A stretch of DNA of 64,000 bases. It comes from Chloroflexaceae bacterium (lineage in GTDB: Bacteria; Chloroflexota; Chloroflexia; Chloroflexales; Chloroflexaceae). The stretch covers positions 153,858-217,857 of the forward strand of contig JANWYD010000005.1 of NCBI GenBank assembly GCA_025057155.1, read 5' to 3'. Each line of letters starts with the position of its first letter. Within the stretch, counting starts at the first letter, position 1. The notes below the pieces were generated by a model, which was given only the letters and a program-made list of their open reading frames with translations, ran no database searches and had not been told where the DNA came from. A program made the position numbers and the translations under genes. Shown piece by piece: positions 50,788-59,315 of the stretch.

Positions 50788-51594
50788 CTATCGATCCGCA
50801 ACCTTCGCCCGCCACTCTTCGAGCAGCGCGCCCAGGTCGGCGTAGATCGCTGCCGGGCGCACGGGGCTGGCTTCGGCCTCGGCGCGCGAACTGACGCCGG
50901 TCAGTATCAGGGCGGCGGGCATGCCCGCCGCGGCGGCCCCGGCGATGTCGGTATCCAGGCGGTCGCCAACGACCAGCACCGCTGTGGGGGGCGCGCCGAG
51001 GGTCTCGGCGGCCACCTGGAACATCGTCGGTGCCGGCTTGCCGATCACCAGCGGCTGCGTATCGGTGGCGGCCACCAGGGCGGCGGTGATTGCCCCGGCG
51101 CCGGGGATCAGGCCCTCTTCGGAGGGGAAGGTGCGGTCGGGGTTGGTGGCGACGAAGCGCGCCCCGGCGCGGATCAGCAGCGTCGCCGTGCGCAGCGTGT
51201 GGTAGGTGAGGGCGAAATCGGCCCCCTGCACCACCAGGTCCGCCGTGCGCGCATCCTCGACGAAGTGCCCATCGTGCAACAGCGCCTCGCGCAGGCCATC
51301 CATGCCGACGATATAGACCCGCGTGCCGCGCGGGTACATCGCCCGCAGCGCGCGCCCCGTGGCAATGGCCGAGGTGATGATCCGCCCGGCAGGCACATTC
51401 AAACCCATTCGCGCCAGCTTGGCCTCGTACTGCGCCGGGGTCATCGAGGCGTTGTTGGTAATGCAGGCATAGCCGAGGCCCTGTTCGTCCAGGAAGGCCA
51501 GCAACTCCCGCGCCCCTGCCAGAGGCTGATTGCCCCGGTACAGCACCCCGTCCATGTCGAACAGGACGGCCTTGATAGTAGTGAAAGCAAGCAT
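50788..51594 (-). CDS. HAD-IIA family hydrolase (NagD-like phosphatase)
   Basis: A 268-residue protein from ATG 51594 (GAGGAAC upstream): MLAFTTIKAVLFDMDGVLYR, ITNNAS, IGKPAPTMFQ and VVGDRLDTDIAGAAAAGM. These are the four HAD motifs with the C2A-type cap of NagD/phosphoglycolate phosphatases. The substrate is probably a sugar or nucleotide monophosphate. A GTG at 51624 overlapping the argS stop is possible but lacks a ribosome site. It follows argS closely. Confidence 0.88.
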   Translation of the reverse strand: MLAFTTIKAVLFDMDGVLYRGNQPLAGARELLAFLDEQGLGYACITNNASMTPAQYEAKLARMGLNVPAGRIITSAIATGRALRAMYPRGTRVYIVGMDGLREALLHDGHFVEDARTADLVVQGADFALTYHTLRTATLLIRAGARFVATNPDRTFPSEEGLIPGAGAITAALVAATDTQPLVIGKPAPTMFQVAAETLGAPPTAVLVVGDRLDTDIAGAAAAGMPAALILTGVSSRAEAEASPVRPAAIYADLGALLEEWRAKVADR

Positions 51595-51620
51595 ACCGTT
51601 CCTCGGCGCCGCTGCTACGC

Positions 51621-53402
51621 TCACATCCGTTCAGGTGCGGCGACGCCCAGCAGCGCCAGCCCATTCCTGAGCGCCTGGGCCGTCGCCGCGACCAGGGCCA
51701 GCCGGGCCGCTCGCAGACCAGGCGTGTCGGCCTTGAGCACCGGGCACTGCTCGAAGAAGACGCCGAACTCGCGGGCCGTGGCATAGCACCATTCGGCGAT
51801 CACGAAGGGCGCGTAACGCGCTCCGGCCTCGATCACCGCCTCGGGCAGGCGTGCAAGATGCTTGATCAGCCGCGTCTCCGCCGGATGGGTCAGCAGGGTT
51901 GGATCGGCGTCCTCCGGTCCCGTGCCGCCGTCTTCGGCCGCTCGGCGGAGGATCGAGCAGCAGCGGGCATGCGAGTATTGCAGGTAGGTGGCGCTGTTGC
52001 CCTCAGTCGAGAGCATGCGCTCCCAGTCCAGACTGATGTTCCGCCGCGGGTCCTGGTAGAGGTCGTTGTAGATCACCGCGCCCACGCCGACCGCCTCGGC
52101 CACCGCAGCCTTCTCGGTCTCTGGCAGGTCAGGGTTCTTCTGCTCCACCACGGCCCGCGCCCGCGCTACGGCTTCGTCGAGCAGGCTTTCCAGATAGACC
52201 ATGTTGCCCTTGCGGGTGGAGAGCGGCTGCCCGTCAGGGGTGGTGACAATGCCGAAGGGCACGTGCACCAGTTCGACGTCGCGGGCGTAGCCCATGGCGC
52301 GCACGATGGCGAAGAGTTGCCGGAAGTGTAGTTCCTGGCGCCCGTCTACCACGTAGATGATCTTCACCGGGTCGAACGTTTCCAGCCGGAACTTCACCGT
52401 CGCGATATCGCGGGTCATATAGACGGTGCCGCCGTCGCTGCGCTGGATGATAAAGCGGGGCAGGTTGTCCAGCTCGGCCACTACCGAACCATCGGCATCG
52501 CGGAAGGCGGCCCCGGAGCGCAGGGCCTCGTCAATCACGCCGGCCAGCATCGGCTCGTAGAAGCTCTCGCCATAGGCGTGGTCGAAGACCACGCCAAGCC
52601 GGTCGTAGTTCCGCTGTGCGGCGGCGAGAGTCAGATCCACGCACCACTGCCAGATCGCGCGCGCTTCGGGATCGCCCCGCTCCAGGGCCAGCGACCAGCG
52701 CCGCGCCTCGGCCTCCAGGTCGGGGTCAAAGACTGGCAACGGGCGGCCCTCGACCACGGCCCGTTCGCGCTCCTGCTCCTGGGCCTTCATCTCGTTGTTG
52801 TAGCGGGCGTAGAGCAGTTCCAGTTGTTCCATCGCCGCCTCGCCCTCGGCCTGGGGGCGTCCGTAGCGTTTAATCGAGGCGATCACCGTGCCGAACTGCG
52901 TGCCCCAGTCTCCCAGGTGATTGTCGCCGATCACCTCATAGCCCAGGGCGCGCAGGATGTGCACCAGGCTCTGGCCGATAATGGTCGAGCGAATGTGGCC
53001 CACGTGCATGCGCCGCGCGATGTTCGGCGCCGAGTAATCCACCACTACCCGGCGCCCGGCTCCCGCCTGGTGATGGCCGTAGGCTGCGCCGCGAGCCTGG
53101 ATCTCGCTCACCACCGCCGCAGCCAGGCGTTGCGGATGCAGGCTGAAGTTCAGGAAGGGCCCCACCGCCTCGACCGCGCCAATCAGCGATTCGGGGCCGG
53201 GGCGGATCGCGGCGGCCAGTTCGGCGGCGAGTTGCGGCGCCGGTACGCCCAGGGCCTTTGCCGCGCGAAAGGTTGGCAGGGCCAGATCGGCAGGAATATT
53301 CGGTTTGGGCGTGGCCAGTTCGATGGTCTCCGCGGGCGCCCGACCCGTTGCTTCAATCGCCTCCCGCACCTCGCGGGTAAAACGTTCAAGCGCGTAGTCC
53401 AT
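51621..53402 (-). CDS. argS: arginyl-tRNA synthetase
   Basis: A 593-residue class I synthetase. The signature HIGH region is MHVGHIRST, the KMSK-like motif is STRKGNMVYL, and DYSAPNIA opens the catalytic fold. The C-terminal anticodon-binding domain ends near RLALVAATAQALRNGLALLG. It charges tRNA(Arg) with arginine. The ATG at 53402 follows GGAG at good spacing, rather than GTG at 53414. It overlaps or abuts the NagD-like gene downstream. Confidence 0.95.
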   Translation of the reverse strand: MDYALERFTREVREAIEATGRAPAETIELATPKPNIPADLALPTFRAAKALGVPAPQLAAELAAAIRPGPESLIGAVEAVGPFLNFSLHPQRLAAAVVSEIQARGAAYGHHQAGAGRRVVVDYSAPNIARRMHVGHIRSTIIGQSLVHILRALGYEVIGDNHLGDWGTQFGTVIASIKRYGRPQAEGEAAMEQLELLYARYNNEMKAQEQERERAVVEGRPLPVFDPDLEAEARRWSLALERGDPEARAIWQWCVDLTLAAAQRNYDRLGVVFDHAYGESFYEPMLAGVIDEALRSGAAFRDADGSVVAELDNLPRFIIQRSDGGTVYMTRDIATVKFRLETFDPVKIIYVVDGRQELHFRQLFAIVRAMGYARDVELVHVPFGIVTTPDGQPLSTRKGNMVYLESLLDEAVARARAVVEQKNPDLPETEKAAVAEAVGVGAVIYNDLYQDPRRNISLDWERMLSTEGNSATYLQYSHARCCSILRRAAEDGGTGPEDADPTLLTHPAETRLIKHLARLPEAVIEAGARYAPFVIAEWCYATAREFGVFFEQCPVLKADTPGLRAARLALVAATAQALRNGLALLGVAAPERM

Positions 53403-53507
53403 TATCTTCTCCACGGTCGCCCCTGGTACCGCAGCGACCTGTCGCCGCAGCGGGCGGGTTGGGCGGGGCTTTGCCTCTCCCAGCGTCCCCTACAAGGGGA
53501 CATGTCA

Positions 53508-55883
53508 TTACCAGAGCGCCTTGCTCACCGGCTTCGTCGCCCGAACAGGGGGCGCGTACAGCTCCTGGTAGGCCCCCCAGAAGCCGTAGACGGCCCGCAC
53601 GTAGCCTCGCGTCTCGGCAAAATCAATCTGCTCGGTGAAGCGATCCGGGTCGGCCACGCGACTCCCGCCGGCCCAGCGTTGCGCGTTCCCCAGACCGCCG
53701 TTGTAGGCCGCCAGCGCACCCTGCACGCTCCCCTCCATGTCGGCCAGGCGCCGGGCCAGATAGTAGCTGCCGAAGCGCACGCTCACCACCGGCCGGTAGA
53801 GGTCGTCGAGAGTGAAATCGCTGATCCCCAGACTCTGGGCGATGCCCTGGCCGGTTTCGGGCATGACCTGGGCCAGACCGCGCGCTCCAACCCAGGAGGT
53901 GGCGCCGGGATTGAAGAGGCTCTCCTGGCGCAACAGGGCGTAGAGCAGGCGCGGGTCGAGGCCGTTGGCCGTCGCTTCCCGGTTGACCAGGTCGGCATAG
54001 GGGGTAGGGAAGATCAGGCGGCGCAGGGCCGGCGGCGCCTGATCCGGCGCAGGCGCCAGCGCGGCCAGTTCTTCGGCGGCCAGCAGCGCGGGGTAGGTCG
54101 CGCCGCCCTCATAGGCGGCCCGCGCCAGGCGCAGCAGCGCCCAGGGTTGGCCGCGGGCCTCGTCGAGACCCTCGCGCCACTCGTTCATCGCCTCGGTCTG
54201 CAAGCCTACCTGTTCGAGGTGCGCGGCGCGCGTCGCCCGTTCGTCGCCGGAAGGCGGCGCCGGCGCGCCGGCCCAGGTGGTTGCCCAGGCTTCCAGTTCG
54301 CTCCACGCTTCCGCGGCAATCGGCGCTCCGATGGGCAGGGCGCCCGCGGGCTGCCTGCCCAGTTCCTCCGCCGCGCGAACGCCCTCATAGCTGTGGGGAG
54401 CGGCGGCAATCGCAGCAGCAAAGAGCGCCTCGGCAGCCGCGGCGTCGCCCTGGTCGCGAGCGGTGCGGGCGGCCCAGAAGGCCCCGCGCGCTCGCCACCC
54501 TCCGTCGTTATGGTCGGCCAGCGTTTGCCATGCGGCGCGGGCCTCCTCAACGCGCCCGGCTTCGTACAGGGCCAGGCCGGCCCGGTGCAGGGCCACGCGC
54601 CCCTCGGCGCTGCCGGGATAGCGCCGCCCCAGGTCGAGACGCGCCTGCAACGCGCCTTCGGCGTCGCCCAGGCGCTCACGCAATTGCACCACCCGATCCA
54701 GCGCCACGGGAGCGCGGGGGTCGTCGGGATAGGCCGCGGCATACTCCAGGTAGCCCTGGATGGCCCCCTCAACATTGCCAGCCTGGCCGGTGGTTTGCAC
54801 CTGGTCGAGCCGGGCCTGGCGCCCCGGCTCGCTGTAGGGGTCGAGAGCCACGGCTTCGGCCAGGGCCGCCAGCGCGCCGGGCATGTCGCCCGCGGCGCGC
54901 AGGGCCAGCCCGCGCAACCGGCGCAGTTCGATTGACGTGGCGAGATCGCCTTCGGTGGCGATCGCCCGCTCGAACTGCGCAACCGCGTCGCTCCAGCGCC
55001 CGGCGGCCATATAGATCCGCCCGGCCTGGGCGGCTCTGACCTCGGCGGCGCCGGCGGCGAGCAACTGATCCATCGCAATGGCGGCCTCCGGCGTTTCTGG
55101 CGCGCTGCTCACAATCTCCAGCCGCCAGCGGCGCGCCTGCTCCGTCTGGCCCTGAGAGTCGGCCAGGGCGATGGCCTCGGTCAGCACGCGGGCGCGGTAG
55201 GCCGGCTGGCGGGCCAGGTCGAGCAGTTCGGGATAGAGAGCCAGCGCCTCATCAGGGCGGCCGGCGGCCATGAGCTGGACGATGGCCTTTTCAAAGGCCC
55301 CCGCCCGCTCACCTCTGGGGATGGCGCTGCGCGCGGCGATCAGATAGCTCGCGGCGGCCTCGGCGTGCCGCGCCAGCGCCTGCTCCTGGGCCGCCTGGCG
55401 CAGGGCGGCGTAGGGCGCAATAGACGTGTCCAGGGCGCGGTACTCCTGATAGGCGGCGATCGCCGCGGCGTGGTCGCCAGCCGACTCGTGGGCGCGGGCC
55501 AGCCAGAAGAGGGCGGGCGGGCGCAGGGGATGCTCCGCCGGCGCCGCCGTCAGAAACGCGCGCCACATCTCGGCCGCCGAGGTCCAGCGGCCGCGGCGGG
55601 CGAAGCTCTCGGCCAGGTAGTAGCGCGCCGCCAGAGCTTCGGGTACGGTGGGGTAGCGCTGGAGCAGGGCGCTCAGATCGGCGCCGGCTGCCGCGTCATC
55701 GCCGATGGCCCGCGCGGCCATCGCCCGCTGTAGCAGCACCGGCGCGGGGGGCAGGGCTTCGGGGGCGCCCGTGCCAGACGCCGGGGAAACGGGCGCGTCA
55801 GGGAAGGGGGCGGTCACCACCTCACAGGCGCCGAGGCTCAGGGCGAGCAGTGCGCTGAGCAGAATCGTGGTACTTCGACTCAT
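53508..55883 (-). CDS. lipoprotein lytic murein transglycosylase with TPR region
   Basis: A 791-residue protein. A signal peptide with lipobox (LSLGAC, Cys near residue 20) precedes about 550 residues of TPR-like helices. The C-terminal SLT domain has LLYALLRQESLFNPGATSWV (catalytic Glu), GARGLAQVMPETG and LAAYNGG. It cleaves peptidoglycan to release anhydro-muropeptides, in the manner of Slt70. Its ATG overlaps the NUDIX regulator stop (ATGA), so the two are coupled. Confidence 0.92.
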   Translation of the reverse strand: MSRSTTILLSALLALSLGACEVVTAPFPDAPVSPASGTGAPEALPPAPVLLQRAMAARAIGDDAAAGADLSALLQRYPTVPEALAARYYLAESFARRGRWTSAAEMWRAFLTAAPAEHPLRPPALFWLARAHESAGDHAAAIAAYQEYRALDTSIAPYAALRQAAQEQALARHAEAAASYLIAARSAIPRGERAGAFEKAIVQLMAAGRPDEALALYPELLDLARQPAYRARVLTEAIALADSQGQTEQARRWRLEIVSSAPETPEAAIAMDQLLAAGAAEVRAAQAGRIYMAAGRWSDAVAQFERAIATEGDLATSIELRRLRGLALRAAGDMPGALAALAEAVALDPYSEPGRQARLDQVQTTGQAGNVEGAIQGYLEYAAAYPDDPRAPVALDRVVQLRERLGDAEGALQARLDLGRRYPGSAEGRVALHRAGLALYEAGRVEEARAAWQTLADHNDGGWRARGAFWAARTARDQGDAAAAEALFAAAIAAAPHSYEGVRAAEELGRQPAGALPIGAPIAAEAWSELEAWATTWAGAPAPPSGDERATRAAHLEQVGLQTEAMNEWREGLDEARGQPWALLRLARAAYEGGATYPALLAAEELAALAPAPDQAPPALRRLIFPTPYADLVNREATANGLDPRLLYALLRQESLFNPGATSWVGARGLAQVMPETGQGIAQSLGISDFTLDDLYRPVVSVRFGSYYLARRLADMEGSVQGALAAYNGGLGNAQRWAGGSRVADPDRFTEQIDFAETRGYVRAVYGFWGAYQELYAPPVRATKPVSKALW

Positions 55884-56611
55884 GGATTGCGATCGATCCG
55901 ATCCTCGCGCCAGCGAAACACGAACTGCTTATCGGTCGTCCGGTCGCGGCGGAAGCGCCAGAGGCGGGTAGGACGGCCACGCCCCTCGCGAACGATGTTG
56001 GTCTCCTCCAGCAGGTTCGACTCCTTGATTTTACGGTAGAAATTGCCCTTGTCGAGCTTTTCGCCGAGGATCTGCTCGTAGATGTGCTTCAACTCCAGGA
56101 TGGAAAACAGCTCCGGCAGCAACTGGAAGGCCAGGGTGGTATATTCCAGCTTGGAGCGCAGGCGCGAGATGGCATAGGCAAGGATCTGCTCATGGTCAAA
56201 GGCCAGCCGTTCGGGCAGGGCGCGCACCGGCCACCAGCGCACGTCGGTGCTCTCATCGCTGACCGAAATCTTCTGCGCGTCGGCGCGCACGAGAGCAATG
56301 TAGGCCACACTGATCACCCGCATCCGCGGGTCGCGTCCTGGATCGCCGAAAGTGTACAACTGCTCCAGATACACATCGCGCACGCCGGTCTCCTCTTCGA
56401 GTTCGCGGCGCGCCGCCGCCTCCAGCGATTCATCCATATTGATGAACCCGCCCGGAATGGCCCAGAACCCCTCGAAGGGCCAGTGGCGCCGCTGCACCAG
56501 CAAGACGTGCAGTTCCTGGTTGATCAGCGTGAAAATAACCACGTCAACGGTCACTGCGGGCCGTTCGTAGCGCGTCGGATCGTATGCGTGCTGGCTCGTT
56601 TCGGGTTCCAT
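55880..56611 (-). CDS. NUDIX-domain transcriptional regulator (NrtR-like)
   Basis: A 243-residue protein from the ATG at 56611 (AGGAGGG upstream). NUDIX domain: RHWPFEGFWAIPGGFINMDE and RRELEEETGVRDVYL (intact NUDIX box). The C-terminal winged helix (about 160-235: LLPELFSILELKHIYEQILG, FYRKIKESNLL) defines NrtR-type regulators, which sense NAD- or sugar-linked nucleotides. The operator-like palindrome overlapping its promoter points to autoregulation. It is co-transcribed with the lytic transglycosylase, an unusual target. Confidence 0.88.
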   Translation of the reverse strand: MEPETSQHAYDPTRYERPAVTVDVVIFTLINQELHVLLVQRRHWPFEGFWAIPGGFINMDESLEAAARRELEEETGVRDVYLEQLYTFGDPGRDPRMRVISVAYIALVRADAQKISVSDESTDVRWWPVRALPERLAFDHEQILAYAISRLRSKLEYTTLAFQLLPELFSILELKHIYEQILGEKLDKGNFYRKIKESNLLEETNIVREGRGRPTRLWRFRRDRTTDKQFVFRWREDRIDRNP

Positions 56612-56624
56612 GGCACGCCCTCCT

Positions 56625-56647
56625 GATAGTGTGGAAATAACACTATC
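56625..56647. promoter_or_regulatory. palindromic operator of the NUDIX regulator
   Basis: Perfect inverted repeat GATAGTGT-N7-ACACTATC lies directly downstream of, and overlapping, the -10 box, 14 bases before the start codon. Its symmetry and place fit a self-bound repressor site of the NrtR type; inferred. Confidence 0.65.
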
Positions 56648-56673
56648 ATAGAGCACCCTGGCGCGGGTGTCAA
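56645..56673 (-). promoter_or_regulatory. promoter of the NUDIX regulator-transglycosylase operon
   Basis: Minus strand TTGACA (56668-56673), exactly 17 bases, TATGAT (56645-56650). One of the best promoter matches in the window. Confidence 0.75.
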
Positions 56674-56829
56674 GCCAGGGTAGGAAACCGGATTTTCCCA
56701 CGCCCCTGCCCGTCTGGAAGGGCCAGGCCCTTGCGGAGCATATTCGAAACGCATCGATAGATGGCGGCGCGAGCGCATCGAGCTATACGGTTCAGTGTCT
56801 TCAGCGGATCAAGCATTCCGATCGGTGCT

Positions 56830-57813
56830 CTAATCAATCAACCCGTAGGCCGCCGCGCCGACCAGCGCCGCTCGAGGGTCAAGGATAACGTGTACTGGCG
56901 TGCGCTCCATCAGGCTGCGGAAGCGACCCTTGTTCCGCATAGCGTTGAGCAGGCGCGCGGTGCGCAACTGGGTGAGGATGCGCGGCGGGATTCCGCCCCC
57001 CAGATACACTCCGCCTGTGGCAAAGACCTTGAGCGCCAGATTGCCCATTTCGGAACCCAGGATGCCCAGGAAACAGTCGAGCGTAGCCGTGCAGAGTGGG
57101 CAGGGGGTGGCGGGGTCGAGCGCTCCGTCAACGATCACCGGGGTAGGATCGCTGGCCACCGCCAGCGCGGCGGCGATCTCCGCCGTCTCGCGCCGGAAGA
57201 CGCGGTCGCGAAAGAAGGCGTAGAGGTTGGGGATGCCCAGACCGGAACACAGCCGTTCGTAGCTCACATGGTTATGGTGTTCGAGCATATACGAGAGCAG
57301 TTCGACTTCGAGCGGCGTGGTAGGGGCGAAGCTGGCGTGGCCACCCTCGGAAGGGCGCGCGCGGTAATGGTCGTACTCCCAGGTAAGGTACGCCTCCCCC
57401 AGGCCCGTGCCGGGGGCGATGACGGCAATGGTGCCCTGGGGGTCCGGGATGCCGGGGTTCAGGGTCGCCAGATGTTCGGGCTGGAGGTAGGGCACGGACT
57501 GGGCGAAGGCCACGAGGTCATTGATCAACTTCACCGGCACGCCGCCGAGATGGGCGCTCAACGCGCGCCCATCAATCACCCAGGGCATATTGGTGATCTC
57601 GGCGCGCTGATCGAGCACCGGTCCGGCCACGCCGAAGCAGGCGCCCTCGAGAGTGGCGGGATGGTCCGCGAGAAACTCGCTGACGATCGTCTCCAGATTC
57701 TGGTACTTACTGCTTGGGAACGTTGCTGTAGCCAGAAAATGTCGCGGCCCCGTTTCGCGCGAAACGAGCACCAGGGCGGTCTTGGTGCCGCCGATGTCGC
57801 CTGCAAGAAACAT
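56830..57813 (-). CDS. glk: glucokinase
   Basis: A 327-residue protein with MFLAGDIGGTKTALVLV (phosphate 1), FGVAGPVLDQRAEITNMPW, LINDLVAFAQSVP (catalytic Asp), and APGTGLGEAYLTW. These are the Glk (COG0837)-type motifs of the ASKHA fold. It phosphorylates glucose to glucose-6-phosphate with ATP. It follows rpe by 11 bases and so belongs to the rpiA-rpe-glk unit. Confidence 0.92.
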   Translation of the reverse strand: MFLAGDIGGTKTALVLVSRETGPRHFLATATFPSSKYQNLETIVSEFLADHPATLEGACFGVAGPVLDQRAEITNMPWVIDGRALSAHLGGVPVKLINDLVAFAQSVPYLQPEHLATLNPGIPDPQGTIAVIAPGTGLGEAYLTWEYDHYRARPSEGGHASFAPTTPLEVELLSYMLEHHNHVSYERLCSGLGIPNLYAFFRDRVFRRETAEIAAALAVASDPTPVIVDGALDPATPCPLCTATLDCFLGILGSEMGNLALKVFATGGVYLGGGIPPRILTQLRTARLLNAMRNKGRFRSLMERTPVHVILDPRAALVGAAAYGLID

Positions 57814-57824
57814 GCCTCTCTCCT

Positions 57825-58499
57825 CTAGCGCCGCTCCTCAAGCGCTGCCCGCAGCGCCCCGATCGCGCTGGCGATGCCGCGGTCCGGCCCGAAGATCGCC
57901 GAGCCGGCCACGGCCACGGTAGCGCCCGCATCGCGCAGCGGGCCGATGGTCTCAGGGTTGACTCCGCCGTCAACCTGAATGTCAATCTGTTCCAGCCGGC
58001 GAGCGCGCAGGATCTGCCGCAAGCGGGCCACCTTGTCCAGGCCGCCGGGAATGAACGTCTGGCCGCCAAAGCCGGGGTTTACTGTCATCACCAGGACGAG
58101 ATCGACCTCGGGCAGGATCTCTTCCAGCACGCCAAGGGGAGTGGCGGGGTTAAGGGCCACGCCGGGCCGCGCGCCGAGGGAGCGAATGGTCTGCACCGTG
58201 CGGTGCAGGTGCGTACTGGCTTCGACATGGACGGTGATCCGCTCGCAGCCGGCGGCGACAAACTCCTCAAGGTAGCGTTCCGGCTCCACGATCATCAGAT
58301 GGGCGTCAAGGACTGCGTCATAGCGCGCCGCAAGGGGGCGGAGGGCATGCGCCACCAGCGGCCCGAAGCTGATGTTGGGCACGAAGCGCCCGTCCATCAC
58401 ATCGAGGTGCAGCCAGCGCACGCCCGCAGCCAGGGCCGCTTCCACCTCCGCGCCGAGGCGCAAAAAGTCGGCGGTAAGGATTGAAGGAGCAAGGATCAT
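57825..58499 (-). CDS. rpe: ribulose-phosphate 3-epimerase
   Basis: A 224-residue TIM-barrel epimerase: LAPSILTADFLRLGAEVEAA, HLDVMDGRFVPNISFGP, DAHLMIVEPERYLEEF, MTVNPGFGGQTFIPG and VDGGVNPETI. The motif Asp/His residues that bind metal are present. It interconverts ribulose- and xylulose-5-phosphate. It lies between rpiA and glk with 11-12-base gaps. Confidence 0.95.
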   Translation of the reverse strand: MILAPSILTADFLRLGAEVEAALAAGVRWLHLDVMDGRFVPNISFGPLVAHALRPLAARYDAVLDAHLMIVEPERYLEEFVAAGCERITVHVEASTHLHRTVQTIRSLGARPGVALNPATPLGVLEEILPEVDLVLVMTVNPGFGGQTFIPGGLDKVARLRQILRARRLEQIDIQVDGGVNPETIGPLRDAGATVAVAGSAIFGPDRGIASAIGALRAALEERR

Positions 58500-58511
58500 A
58501 GCGTTCCGTTT

Positions 58512-59246
58512 CTAAAAGCCGTGCCTGCACGGCGCTTCTCTAGGGGAGGCGCCGGCCTGCAGGTGGCGGACGCCATCTTCGCTGGCGACGATCACATCGG
58601 TAACCAGATCGAGAAAGAGACCATGTTCGACAATCCCCGCTCGCCGTTCCAGCGCGGACGCCAGGCACTCCAGGTCGTCAATCGGGCCAAAGGCGCAATC
58701 GAGGATGTAATTGCCCTGATCGGTGCGGAAAAATTCGCCGCTGCTCGTCCGCCGGAAGGCCACCCGGGCCCCCAGGCCGGCGACGAAGCGCGCCGTCGCC
58801 ATAGCGCCAAAGGCGATCACCTCCAGCGGCAGCGGATGGTGGCTGCCCAGCGCCGGTGACAGCTTGCTTGAGTCTACCACAATGACCTCGCGTCGCGACG
58901 CCTGGGCGACCATTTTCTCGCGGAGCAGCGCCCCGCCGCCGCCTTTGATCAGGTTGAACTGCGGATCGACCTCATCGGCCCCGTCAATCGTTAAATCAAC
59001 CGTTCCGCACTCATCAAGGGTCGTCAGGGGAATTCCGAGGGCAAGCGCCTCCCGTTCGACGCTATCGGCGCAGGCTACCCCCACGATATCACGCAACTCG
59101 CCCATCTTAAGCAACGCGGCGATGCGGCGCACGGCATGAATAGCAGTACTGCCGACCCCGAGACCTACCACCATGCCCGGCTCGATCAGTTCCACCGCCC
59201 GTTCGGCGGCTCGCCGCTTCAGTCCTTCTTTTGGATCGCTGTTCAT
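58512..59246 (-). CDS. rpiA: ribose-5-phosphate isomerase A
   Basis: A 244-residue protein: [51 protein letters not shown] and catalytic-region VVDSSKLSP. It converts ribose-5-phosphate to ribulose-5-phosphate in the pentose phosphate pathway. It starts 68 bases after the ftsH stop and precedes rpe. Confidence 0.95.
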   Translation of the reverse strand: MNSDPKEGLKRRAAERAVELIEPGMVVGLGVGSTAIHAVRRIAALLKMGELRDIVGVACADSVEREALALGIPLTTLDECGTVDLTIDGADEVDPQFNLIKGGGGALLREKMVAQASRREVIVVDSSKLSPALGSHHPLPLEVIAFGAMATARFVAGLGARVAFRRTSSGEFFRTDQGNYILDCAFGPIDDLECLASALERRAGIVEHGLFLDLVTDVIVASEDGVRHLQAGASPREAPCRHGF

Positions 59247-59291
59247 GACGTGCTCGCTTTCGTGGAAGGGTAAGGCCCTTCCAGCAGCCTG

Positions 59292-59315
59292 GGCGCAACC
59301 TGGTAAGGTTGCGCC
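59292..59315. repeat. GCAACC-hairpin repeat at the ftsH stop codon
   Basis: GGCGCAACC-TGGTAA-GGTTGCGCC, a 9-bp stem whose end overlaps the ftsH stop (59315). A partial GGAAGGGTAAGGCCCTTCC palindrome (59265-59283) follows before rpiA. It may cut read-through from ftsH. Confidence 0.65.

Noticed and set aside
52578..54935. 785-residue plus-strand frame
   Set aside because: Antisense to argS and the lytic transglycosylase gene.
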